Assembly (NCBI GenBank): GCA_044450465.1 | Contig: JBIOJB010000083.1 | Span: forward strand, 1 to 13,509 | Origin: JBIOJB01 sp044450465 | Lineage (GTDB): Bacteria; Chloroflexota; Dormibacteria; Dormibacterales; Dormibacteraceae | Direction: 5' to 3' | DNA length: 13,509 nucleotides | Part shown: positions 7,384-13,509 of the stretch, one piece after another | Position numbering within the stretch: position 1 is the stretch's first letter | How the letters are laid out: each line of letters starts with the position of its first letter | Notes under the pieces: generated by a model | Databases searched by the model: none | Seen by the model: the letters and a program-made list of their open reading frames with translations, nothing else | What the model was told of the DNA's origin: nothing | Position numbers and translations under genes: made by a program

Positions 7384-7407
7384 CAGCGGCCTCGCCGGAC
7401 CGATTGG

Positions 7408-7776
7408 TCACTCGACGAGATGACCGAGAGCGGCGAGCGTCTCGGTCGCCTTGAGCTGATCCGAGTCCGGTACAAGCACGTAGTCGGTATCAAATGTCGA
7501 CACTACGAAAACGCTTATACCCGCCTTTGCGATCGGGCTGAGAAGGGATGACAGCACCCCCACGGCTGCAAGCGGTATGGGACCGGCGAGCTGGAGAGCG
7601 CGGAACGGCCCCTCGCACTTCACGCCGTTCGGGACAAGGTTTGACTCACAGACGATCGACAGCTCCTCGGCCGTGCGGACGGTGCAGACGAGCGCTCCTT
7701 CCTGGGCCGCCCAGTCCGGAAGCGGGTCCGCGCCGCCCATTCGGCAGACGCTGAGCTGCGGGGAGAGCCAGGTCAA
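7408..7776 (-). CDS. ACT-domain protein (probable small-molecule sensor)
   Basis: The conserved part reads LTWLSPQLSVCRM, then GALVCTVRTAEELSIVCES, GPFRALQLAGPIPLAAVGVLSSL, and SVFVVSTFDTDYVLV. This is the pattern of stand-alone ACT-domain proteins of about 125-130 residues related to the regulatory domains of aspartate kinases. Such domains bind amino acids or other small ligands; no catalytic domain is present. The frame stays open to 8067, but that extension is antisense to the nitroreductase gene and does not resemble the family. I therefore take the TTG at 7776 (122 residues). A GAGGAAG site at 7798-7792 is 15 bases away from it and 9 bases from an in-frame CTG at 7782, so the start could be CTG. 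It is divergent from the nitroreductase gene and 24 bases upstream of the patatin gene. Confidence 0.8.
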   Translation of the reverse strand: MTWLSPQLSVCRMGGADPLPDWAAQEGALVCTVRTAEELSIVCESNLVPNGVKCEGPFRALQLAGPIPLAAVGVLSSLLSPIAKAGISVFVVSTFDTDYVLVPDSDQLKATETLAALGHLVE

Positions 7777-7839
7777 GCGCAGGGCAATAGACTTCCTCGG
7801 CGAAGACGCAGACGGTCCAGCCGGCCTTGGAGGCGACTC

Positions 7840-8460
7840 ATGGAATTTCGAGAACTCTTGCACAAACGGCGCATGGTTCACCGCTTCACGAGTACGCCCG
7901 TAGATAGGGAGTTGCTGTTGAGGGTCCTGGAAGTCGCTCGCCACTCTCCGTCTGCAGGCTTCAGCCAGGGCTTCGAGCTCCTCGTCCTCGACGAGCCGCG
8001 CCGCCTGGACCGGTTCTGGCACCTGACGGAGCACCCCGAACATCCCTACGAGGCCGAGGAGCTCCATGACCGGCCGCCGTGCATCGTGCTCGCGATCGCC
8101 AACAAGCCCGCCTACCTCGAACGCTACTCACGGCCTGACAAGGCGCCTTTCGGCCTTCAGAAGGAGGACGCGTGGCCCGTGCCGTACTGGGACGTGGACA
8201 CCGGCATGGCAGTGATGCTCGTGCTGCTGGCGGCGGTGGAGGCCGGGCTCGGCGCGTGGTTCTTCGGTCTGGCCTGGGGCATCGATGATCTGATGCGCGA
8301 GCTTGAAGTGCCGGTGGGCTGCCGGCCGATTGGAGCGATCGGCATCGGCTATGCACACCCCGAAGAGAAGCCTCGTGGCTCGGCTTTCAGCATCCGGCGC
8401 CGTCCGCTCGATGCGATGGTCCACTTCGGAAGCTGGACTGGCGGTGCAGGAACGCCGTAG
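7840..8460 (+). CDS. Nitroreductase family (FMN-dependent) oxidoreductase
   Basis: This 206-residue protein is of typical length for FMN-dependent nitroreductases. The N-terminal FRELLHKRRMVHRFTSTPV carries the Arg pair (R10, R11) and RF motif that contact the FMN phosphate, followed by ARHSPSAGFSQGFE, the usual second FMN segment. The C-terminal half has the GLGAWFFGL helix region and PIGAIGIGYAHPEEKP. Family members reduce nitroaromatics, quinones, enones or activated cofactors such as deazaflavins using NAD(P)H; the substrate here is unknown. The ATG at 7840 is preceded by GGAGG at a good distance. A MurI homologue follows after 53 bases in the same direction, probably in one transcript. 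Confidence 0.93.
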   Translation: MEFRELLHKRRMVHRFTSTPVDRELLLRVLEVARHSPSAGFSQGFELLVLDEPRRLDRFWHLTEHPEHPYEAEELHDRPPCIVLAIANKPAYLERYSRPDKAPFGLQKEDAWPVPYWDVDTGMAVMLVLLAAVEAGLGAWFFGLAWGIDDLMRELEVPVGCRPIGAIGIGYAHPEEKPRGSAFSIRRRPLDAMVHFGSWTGGAGTP

Positions 8461-8513
8461 GAGCTCGTCGGTCGACTTGGGCGGAGAATGAGTCCGATGT
8501 TCGAGATGGAGCA

Positions 8514-9305
8514 GTGAGCGCGGCGCCGGTCGGGATTTACGACTCAGGCGTGGGCGGGCTCTCGGTGTTTCGCGAGATCCGGGCTGCCCTGCCGCTCGAG
8601 TCCGTCTACTACGTGGCGGATTCGGCGAACGCTCCGTGGGGGGACAAGCCGCACGATTTCGTGCGAGACCGCGGCCTGAAGATCGCGCGGTTCCTCGTCG
8701 ACCAGGGCGTGAAGGCCATCGTCATCGGTTCCAACACCGGAAGCGCCGGCTCGGCGGAGGCCGTGCGCGCGGCGCTCACCCTGCCTGTCGTGGGGATGGA
8801 GCCCGGCATCAAGCCGGCCACGGCCGCGACCAGGACCCGCGTGGTCGGCGCGATCGTCACCAACACCATGAACGGATCGGACCGCTGGGCATCACTGCTC
8901 GGACGGTTCGGTGGCGACGTCAAGGTGATCAGCCAGCCGGTTCCCGGCCTGGTCGAGCACGTCGAGGCCGGGGATCTCGACAGCCCGGCGCTGCGCCGGA
9001 TGGTCGAGGGCTACGTCCGACCACTGATCGATGCCGGCGCCGACACCATCGTGCTCGGCTCGACCCATTACATCTTCCTCAAGCCGCTCATCGCTGACGT
9101 CGCCGGTGCCAACGTGACTTTGATCGACACCGGCGAGGCAGTCGCGCGCCAGCTCGCCCGCGTCCTGGGCGAACGCGGGCTGCTGGCCGAGGCCGGGGCG
9201 CGAGCGGTGGAGCGATTCTGGACGAGCGGTGACCCCGCTTATTCTCAGCGCGTCATCTCGCGGCTGCTCGGCCGGCCGGTCGAGGTCGAGGCGCTTCCCG
9301 AGTAG
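8514..9305 (+). CDS. Glutamate racemase (MurI) homologue with both catalytic cysteines replaced by serine
   Basis: The protein (263 residues) follows glutamate racemase from end to end. It has IYDSGVGGLSV with D10, VADSANAPWG with D36, the first active-site loop GSNTGSA, PVVGMEPGIKPA, and the second loop VLGSTHY with H185. In true MurI these loops read CNTAS and LGCTHY, and the two cysteines exchange the alpha proton. Here they are S73 (TCC) and S183 (TCG). Other residues expected around the active site are retained. Ordinary L-to-D glutamate racemisation would be expected to be lost or weak, so an altered substrate, a one-way reaction or a non-catalytic role is possible. The GTG at 8514 is the only plausible start. 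It overlaps a nine-codon upstream frame (8488-8517) as GTGA. The stop is one base from the convergent methyltransferase gene. Confidence 0.9.
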   Translation: MSAAPVGIYDSGVGGLSVFREIRAALPLESVYYVADSANAPWGDKPHDFVRDRGLKIARFLVDQGVKAIVIGSNTGSAGSAEAVRAALTLPVVGMEPGIKPATAATRTRVVGAIVTNTMNGSDRWASLLGRFGGDVKVISQPVPGLVEHVEAGDLDSPALRRMVEGYVRPLIDAGADTIVLGSTHYIFLKPLIADVAGANVTLIDTGEAVARQLARVLGERGLLAEAGARAVERFWTSGDPAYSQRVISRLLGRPVEVEALPE

Positions 9306-9306
9306 C

Positions 9307-10113
9307 TCACTTGCTGGCTATCACGTTCAGGTAAGCCGAGCGAAGTTCCAGCCGGCCCCCGCTCGCACGGTTCATCTCGCGCATCAGGCCCTCGCCCCTC
9401 GCTTTGAATTCGGCGTATCTGTCCGCCTCGAGGAGGTTGCGCAGGGCGATCTGAGGGCCGTTCGTGCGCTCCCAGAAGGCGATCCCCTCCTTCACTGACG
9501 GAAACGACATGGCCACCTCGCCGGGACTGCATTCGATGGTGGAAGCCAGGCCGGCGAACCGGCGGGCGACCACCTTCTCGTCACCCCAGTCGAAGGGAGA
9601 TGGCAGCTCCATCGGCGGTCTCGCCGAGTCATCCGTGAGCAGCCCGGCAAAGGTCCCTAGGAACCCCTCGCGGCTGTAGTTGGCCATCGCCACTCGGCCG
9701 CCCTTCCGGCAGACTCGAAACAGCTCGGCGGCGACGCGCTGCGGTTGCGGGGCAAACATCGCGCCGAACACCGAGACCACCACGTCGAAGCCGGCTTCAT
9801 CGAAGGGCAACTGCTCGGCGTCGGCCTCAAACCAGCGCACGTCGAAGGCCGCCGCCTCGGTACGGGCGCGACCGAGCTCGACCATCCGTGGGCTGAAGTC
9901 GCACGCCGTGACGTTCGCGCCCCTGGCGGCGGCGGCTAGGGCAAAGTTGCCGTTGCCGGCCGCGACGTCGAGCACCTTGGCACCGGGCTCGATGCCGGTC
10001 ATTGCCGCGAGCTCGATCGAGTAAGCCTCGAGCAGCGGCGCGACATCCGAGTAGTTGCCAAGCGACCACATCCATGCGGCTCCGGCCTTGAGGCGGGTCA
10101 GCATCTCTTCCAT
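9307..10113 (-). CDS. Class I SAM-dependent methyltransferase
   Basis: This 268-residue Rossmann-fold methyltransferase has a SAM-binding motif I KVLDVAAGNGN (46-56). The acidic end of strand 2 is D72 in CDFSPRM, and the motif II/III region is ADAEQLPFDEAGFDVVVSVFGAMF. This resembles the UbiE/Methyltransf_11 group that methylates small molecules, but the substrate is not evident. The frame is open back to 10239, but the ATG at 10113 has a strong GGGAGGGAA site just upstream, and the extra residues (Arg, Ser and Pro rich) do not look like a family N-terminus. It meets the MurI homologue tail to tail with one base between the stops. On its 5' side a 177-base gap separates it from the VIT gene, so it may have its own promoter. 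Confidence 0.92.
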   Translation of the reverse strand: MEEMLTRLKAGAAWMWSLGNYSDVAPLLEAYSIELAAMTGIEPGAKVLDVAAGNGNFALAAAARGANVTACDFSPRMVELGRARTEAAAFDVRWFEADAEQLPFDEAGFDVVVSVFGAMFAPQPQRVAAELFRVCRKGGRVAMANYSREGFLGTFAGLLTDDSARPPMELPSPFDWGDEKVVARRFAGLASTIECSPGEVAMSFPSVKEGIAFWERTNGPQIALRNLLEADRYAEFKARGEGLMREMNRASGGRLELRSAYLNVIASK

Positions 10114-10255
10114 CGGTTCCCTCCCGTGATCTCTGCCTACGTTTCGATGGGTGCCACAAGGCGTCGGAGGAGATCTGGCCGAAACCGAGCGCGCCGCAAC
10201 GGAGCGCGGATCTGGAGAGCAGCGAACAGGTCGCTTCAACCCTGATTCTATATCA

Positions 10256-10269
10256 CAGGTTTCGACCTG
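10256..10269. promoter_or_regulatory. Short palindromic hairpin in the VIT-methyltransferase gap
   Basis: CAGGT (10256-10260) and ACCTG (10265-10269) form a perfect 5-bp inverted repeat around TTCG (CGAA on the - strand). It lies 21 bases after the VIT-fusion stop on the - strand. An AT-rich TATAGAAT-like stretch (10245-10252 region) follows it. It could be a weak terminator for the VIT gene, an RNA hairpin with a stable UUCG loop on the + strand, or an operator for the methyltransferase gene. No T-run follows and no convincing -35 was found. The rest of the 10114-10290 gap shows nothing else recognisable. Confidence 0.25.
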
Positions 10270-10290
10270 CTCGCCGAGGCCGTGGCGCCC

Positions 10291-11460
10291 TCAGCCTACT
10301 TTGATCACCAGCCCGAACCCGTAGGTGATGCCGCCGACGATCACGCCCGCAAGGGTCATCTCCAGGCCGGCCGACCACCAGGTCCGCAGCGTGAAAAGCG
10401 ATTTCGCGGCGCCGACCAGGAAATGCGCCACGAGCGACACCGCCGCGGCGCTGATGACGGCAGCCACTCCTCGAACGAAGAAGAACGGGATCACCGGGAC
10501 CATCGCACCGAGAAAGGTGCTCACCCCCGCGGCGACAGCAGACTGGACAGGGCGTCCGGCGGTGTCCGTTTCACCCAGCTCGTCGGGCGCATGCACCTTG
10601 AGGAGAGCGTCGGGCTCTTTGGCCAGCTGCTCGGCGAGCCGGTCCGACGTCTCCTTGTCGATTCCCTTCAACTGATAGAAGAGCGACACCTCTTCCTTCT
10701 CCTCTTCGGGGTTCTCGATGATCTCCTGCCGTTCGCGCGCCACGTTGGCCGCGGTGACCTCGCCTTCAGACCGCACCGCCAGGAATGCGCCCGTGGCCAT
10801 CGAGAGACCTGATGCAATCGCTCCGAACAGCCCGGCCGTCAGCACGAGGCTCGATCCGCCGGTCGCACCGGAAACGCCGGCCACGATTCCGAAAACGGCC
10901 GCCAGCCCGTCGTTGGCTCCATAGATTGCACCCGAGATCCAACCCGAGCCTGTGCGATGCCAGGTCTCCCGGCCGAGGATCCGGTCGAGGTGTCCCTGCG
11001 GACCTGAGGGAGCCGGCTCCTCGCTGCGGTGCGCGGCCTGCATCGTGTCGAGCGATCTGCTGTGACCCTGCTCGTCGGAACGGATCGCATCGAGCACGGC
11101 GTCCGTGTCCGGGTCGCCTGTCGTCCGCCTGTAGCGATCCTGGATCTCGACCTGCTCCGCCGCCTCCATGCGCGCCATCACCATCTCGACCGGCGCCAGC
11201 CGCGCCTGCAATCGCTGGGCCAGCGAGAGTCTCACGGTCGAAGGATCCGGCACCTGCTGGCCCAGCTCTTTCAGACGAGCCTCGATCCGCTGGCGGTGAG
11301 AGCCCTCCGCCGCGGCGATCGCCCTGATCAGCTCGGCTCTATGAGGGTCGCTCATGCGATTGGCCAGGATCGTGTACAGCGCCCGAGCCTGAACCTCACC
11401 GCGCCAAGCCTGGAGCAGGCGCTGGACGGCCTGGTCGGTGGAGGACGGCTGCGGCGTCAT
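10291..11460 (-). CDS. Ferritin-like (rubrerythrin) / VIT family metal transporter fusion
   Basis: This 389-residue fusion protein has two parts. Residues 10-145 form a rubrerythrin-like four-helix di-iron domain with likely ligands E22, E52, H55, one or more of E99/E102/E105, E130 and H133 (AEGSH and DEQGHS as the ExxH motifs). Residues 175-389 are a VIT1/CCC1-type transporter with five predicted membrane segments (about 177-197, 205-225, 307-327, 329-350, 363-386). The first segment carries SGAIYGANDGL. The cytoplasmic Glu-rich helix at 243-257 matches the metal-binding domain of VIT1. The layout is that of MbfA, a bacterial inner-membrane iron exporter, so iron (or manganese) export with oxidation at the ferritin-like domain is the likely role. 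It starts 40 bases after the sulfite-oxidase-fold gene and may be co-transcribed. The ribosome site before the ATG is weak. Confidence 0.93.
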   Translation of the reverse strand: MTPQPSSTDQAVQRLLQAWRGEVQARALYTILANRMSDPHRAELIRAIAAAEGSHRQRIEARLKELGQQVPDPSTVRLSLAQRLQARLAPVEMVMARMEAAEQVEIQDRYRRTTGDPDTDAVLDAIRSDEQGHSRSLDTMQAAHRSEEPAPSGPQGHLDRILGRETWHRTGSGWISGAIYGANDGLAAVFGIVAGVSGATGGSSLVLTAGLFGAIASGLSMATGAFLAVRSEGEVTAANVARERQEIIENPEEEKEEVSLFYQLKGIDKETSDRLAEQLAKEPDALLKVHAPDELGETDTAGRPVQSAVAAGVSTFLGAMVPVIPFFFVRGVAAVISAAAVSLVAHFLVGAAKSLFTLRTWWSAGLEMTLAGVIVGGITYGFGLVIKVG

Positions 11461-11500
11461 CCCGTCAGGCTAAGCCAACCGTCGCGCGCGGTCGAGGCGG

Positions 11501-12694
11501 CTAACCCGAATCGGCCGGTCGCTGGACGCGATTCGCAATCGAACCGACGATGACAGGGATCCGCTGCACGGCGTTGTTCTGCACTCCTTCGAGGTTCCAG
11601 TCCTGATCGAGGGGCTGGGTATTTCCCTTTGCATCTGTCGCCCGAGCGCACAACTCGCTCTCGCCGGGCACCCGCGCCTCCCACACAAAGGTCCAGCCTC
11701 TCCACGCGTACGGGGAGGCCGGGCTGTCCAGCTCGGCGTCGGCCCACGACGAGCCGCCGTCGGAGCTGAACTCGACCCGAGTCACAGGAGCGCGTCCCGA
11801 CCATGCACGACCCGCGATCAAATGCCTGCCAGGTTCGACGATCCGGGTCCGCGACATGAAATCGGGAACCCCCGGCGGCACCATCAACGCTCGCGGCAGG
11901 ATGCGCTCGACCGGGACTCCTGGGTCGCCGCCCGATCTCCGGTGGTGATACGCGACCGCCTGCTGGTACCCGTTGAAGCGCTCGTTCAGGACCGTGATCG
12001 AGCGAAGCCACTTGACGTGTGCCATCCCGTACCAGCCGGGCACGATCAGCCTGACCGGGAACCCGTGCTGCGGCGTCAGCGCCTGCCCGTTGATGGCGTA
12101 TGCGAGCAGCACGCCCTCACTCTCGGCTTCAGTCAGCTCGAGGCTGCGTTCGTAGTGCTGGTCGACCCCTCCTTGAATTCCTCGATCAAGGCCGGTGAAC
12201 GCAACGTGCGACGCATCCTCCAGAGGACCGGCCTCGGCAAGGATCGGCCCCAACCTCGTTCCGGTCCACTCCGCCGTCCCGACCGCCTCGCCGAGCCAGG
12301 GCTGGCTCAGGGGTCGAGGAGACAGGAGGGCTCGGCCGTTGCCCGCGCATTCGAGGGTCACCGCCAGCGTCACGGCCGGGCGCGCCTTGATCGCGTCGAG
12401 GTTCAGCCGAAGCGGCCGCCTGACACGGCCACCGACGTTCAGCTCCCACAAGGCGGCATCGACATCCGGGATGTCGAAGTGGATCAGGAGGTAGTGCAGG
12501 CCCAGTGGCGTGATCGCGTAGCGCAGGGCCTCGAGCGGCATCGAGTGATTCCTCACCGCGAGGCCCAGCTCCTCACGAGTGATCTCCGGCTCGGTGATCA
12601 GCGTGCCGGCGGGGCGAGATCCAATCACTCTTGGGGGGAGCGGCGGCTCAGGCAACTCGGGTCCCAACTCGGGTCCAAAGATACCGCCCACCAA
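11501..12694 (-). CDS. Sulfite-oxidase-fold molybdopterin-dependent oxidoreductase
   Basis: This is a molybdenum-cofactor enzyme of the sulfite oxidase family (about 397 residues). The Mo-ligand cysteine is C116 in TLECAGNGR. WTGTRLG and HGFPVRLIVPGWYGMAHVKWL are further cofactor-domain motifs. The C-terminal third (SRTRIVEPGRHLIAGRAWSG, VEFSSDGGSSW) is the Mo-co dimerisation domain. No heme domain and no Tat or Sec signal are visible, so the protein looks cytoplasmic, and its electron acceptor is unknown. The animal enzymes' RNH motif is here LIH (70-72), losing the substrate-binding Arg; the Arg after CAGN (R121) is kept. The TTG at 12694 is the outermost start and lacks a clear ribosome site; internal GTG/TTG starts within the first ~25 residues are possible. 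The N-terminus contains a duplicated GPEL encoded by a 12-bp tandem repeat. Confidence 0.92.
   Translation of the reverse strand: MVGGIFGPELGPELPEPPLPPRVIGSRPAGTLITEPEITREELGLAVRNHSMPLEALRYAITPLGLHYLLIHFDIPDVDAALWELNVGGRVRRPLRLNLDAIKARPAVTLAVTLECAGNGRALLSPRPLSQPWLGEAVGTAEWTGTRLGPILAEAGPLEDASHVAFTGLDRGIQGGVDQHYERSLELTEAESEGVLLAYAINGQALTPQHGFPVRLIVPGWYGMAHVKWLRSITVLNERFNGYQQAVAYHHRRSGGDPGVPVERILPRALMVPPGVPDFMSRTRIVEPGRHLIAGRAWSGRAPVTRVEFSSDGGSSWADAELDSPASPYAWRGWTFVWEARVPGESELCARATDAKGNTQPLDQDWNLEGVQNNAVQRIPVIVGSIANRVQRPADSG
12653..12676. repeat. 12-bp perfect tandem duplication inside the molybdoenzyme 5' end
   Basis: CAACTCGGGTCC occurs twice back to back (12653-12664, 12665-12676). It adds one in-frame GPEL unit near the N-terminus of the sulfite-oxidase-fold protein. 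If translation starts further in, the repeat would instead lie in the divergent leader shared with the YbjQ-family gene. Confidence 0.8.
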
Positions 12695-12772
12695 GGGTGG
12701 CGAGCAGGACGCTCGGCCAGAGCATCATGCTAGTGACAGCCTGAGTTCCGTTACAGAAGTTGAGGTAGCCCA

Positions 12773-13126
12773 ATGGCGAGCCAGATGTCGTCGTCCGCGG
12801 TGCTGGTCACCACCACCGAACGCCCCGCCGGTTACGAGGTCAAGCAGGCTCTCGGCCAGGTCTTCGGCGTGGTGGTCAGGAGCAGGGGACTGGGTGGCAA
12901 CATCATGGCGAGCCTTCGATCGCTGGGTGGCGGCGAAATCGTCGAGTACACCCGGCTTGTCGAGGACACCCGCCGCCACGCCATCGACCGGATGGTCGAG
13001 AACGCGCGCGCGATGGGCGCCAACGCCGTTGTGATGATGCGCTTCGACTCATCTGAGATAGGCCAGACGATGACCGAGGTGGTGGCCTACGGCACCGCCG
13101 CCGTGATCGACCGGGCGACGCCCTGA
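12773..13126 (+). CDS. YbjQ family (DUF74) protein, putative heavy-metal-binding domain
   Basis: This 117-residue protein matches the YbjQ/UPF0145 family, slightly longer than usual at the N-terminus. It shows FGVVVRSRGLGGNIMASLRSLGGGEIVEYTRL, then the helix with ARAMGANAVVMMRFDSSEIG, and the closing EVVAYGTAAVI strand. These proteins form small ring-like oligomers and are catalogued as putative heavy-metal-binding; no reaction is established. The ATG at 12773 follows TTGAGGT at a good distance. It is divergent from the molybdoenzyme gene with a 78-base shared gap (12695-12772) where no promoter stood out. A small membrane protein gene follows two bases after the stop. Confidence 0.92.
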   Translation: MASQMSSSAVLVTTTERPAGYEVKQALGQVFGVVVRSRGLGGNIMASLRSLGGGEIVEYTRLVEDTRRHAIDRMVENARAMGANAVVMMRFDSSEIGQTMTEVVAYGTAAVIDRATP

Positions 13127-13128
13127 GC

Positions 13129-13332
13129 ATGGCGTTCCAGCTGGTCGTCGGCGCGATCGTCATCGTCTTCGCGATCGTGGGCTACTTCGTCTGGGATCGG
13201 CGCTACCGGGGCGAGGCGAGTGGCGCTTTCAAACCCACCGGCGAGATTTTCAAGGACCCGACCACGGGCAAGATGACGCGCGTCTACGAGGATCCGAAAA
13301 CCGGGCGCCGGCAGTACAGGGACGAGCCTTAG
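13129..13332 (+). CDS. Small single-pass membrane protein
   Basis: This 67-residue protein is of unknown family. Residues about 4-22 are a continuous hydrophobic segment (FQLVVGAIVIVFAIVGYFVW). It is followed by a basic stretch (DRRYRG) and a polar tail with two related turns, FKDPTTGKMTRVYEDP and YEDPKTGRRQYRDEP, which share a DPxTG motif. The positive-inside rule suggests a cytoplasmic tail. It starts two bases after the YbjQ-family stop, so the two are almost certainly co-translated. The small protein may anchor the YbjQ-like oligomer at the membrane (inference). Confidence 0.8.
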   Translation: MAFQLVVGAIVIVFAIVGYFVWDRRYRGEASGAFKPTGEIFKDPTTGKMTRVYEDPKTGRRQYRDEP

Positions 13333-13373
13333 ACAGCGCAGCCGGAAAGGTCGACAAGCCCCGCTCAGAACCC

Positions 13374-13393
13374 TAGATAAACGCATAGATAAA
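13374..13393. repeat. AT-rich direct repeat downstream of the small membrane protein
   Basis: TAGATAAA occurs at 13374-13381 and 13386-13393, a 12-base period, forming an AT-rich island in GC-rich surroundings. It could contain -10-like elements for a gene beyond the window, but no matching -35 was found. Apart from a possible gene start, the remainder of 13333-13509 shows nothing recognisable. Confidence 0.4.
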
Positions 13394-13452
13394 GAAGACG
13401 CGCGCGGGAGAGTGAGCTCAGGCCCGCTGCTGACGCCGCCGAGCGTGCTCAG

Positions 13453-13509
13453 ATGCCAGTCCGCCCCACCGTCAAGCCTCGAGCCGAGCAGCCTGAATCA
13501 GTTCAACGG
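13453..13509 (+). CDS. Possible 5' end of a gene running off the window
   Basis: An ATG at 13453 opens a frame of 19 codons (MPVRPTVKPRAEQPESVQR) that stays open to the window edge. The upstream sequence has only a weak GAG-type ribosome site, and the residues do not identify a family. It is consistent with the start of the next gene but could be chance. Confidence 0.2.
   Translation, partial: MPVRPTVKPRAEQPESVQR

Noticed and set aside
7777..8067. N-terminal extension of the ACT-domain protein
   Set aside because: It lies antisense to the nitroreductase N-terminal half and does not resemble the ACT family, whose members begin near the LTWLSP segment.
8514..9305. Calling the MurI homologue a normal glutamate racemase
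   Set aside because: Both catalytic cysteines are serine, so the standard activity cannot be assumed. It is kept as a homologue without a gene symbol.
10114..10239. 42-residue N-terminal extension of the methyltransferase
   Set aside because: The ATG at 10113 has a strong GGGAGGGAA site directly upstream. The extension is Arg/Ser/Pro-rich and looks non-coding.

Overview
This is a gene-dense, GC-rich bacterial chromosome segment. It uses ATG, GTG and TTG starts freely and has several 4-base stop/start overlaps. I see no phage, transposase, CRISPR, tRNA or rRNA sequence. The gene mix (a giant MacB/FtsX-type ABC permease, a ferritin-VIT fusion, a cofactor-light sulfite-oxidase-fold enzyme, a universal stress protein) and the base composition fit a soil actinobacterium-like or Chloroflexota/Dormibacterota-like organism. 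That placement is inference; nothing in the window fixes the phylum.

Region 1 (1-5026, + strand) is an ABC operon. An ATPase (208-1002) overlaps a very large FtsX-type permease (TTG start 999, stop 4856) by four bases. The operon is followed by a strong hairpin (4860-4890). A ~97-base element is present on both sides of the operon, at 1-97 and 4886-4982, in the same orientation. The copies are about 85% identical and align without gaps. They share an 8-bp hairpin in which one pair is swapped G-C to C-G, and an outer A-U pair becomes G-U. That pattern suggests a conserved structured RNA on the + strand. The permease's first extracytoplasmic domain contains a degenerate 33-residue repeat.

Region 2 (5027-7776, - strand), read from right to left, holds an ACT-domain protein, a patatin-like lipid hydrolase, a universal stress protein and a DUF2877-like protein. 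The last two overlap as GTGA. A perfect 14-bp palindrome lies in the 144-base gap between patatin and the stress protein.

Region 3 (7840-9305, + strand) holds a nitroreductase and then a glutamate-racemase (MurI) homologue. Both catalytic cysteines of the racemase are serine (S73, S183), while D10, D36 and H185 are kept. It meets the next gene tail to tail with one base between them.

Region 4 (9307-12694, - strand), read from right to left, holds a sulfite-oxidase-fold molybdoenzyme that lacks the usual substrate-binding Arg of the RNH motif, a ferritin-like/VIT metal transporter fusion, and a class I methyltransferase. Region 5 (12773-13332, + strand), divergent from the molybdoenzyme, holds a YbjQ-family protein and a small single-pass membrane protein two bases downstream. 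The last 177 bases hold no clear complete gene.

The best candidates for something undescribed are the repeated structured element around the ABC operon and the double-serine MurI homologue.
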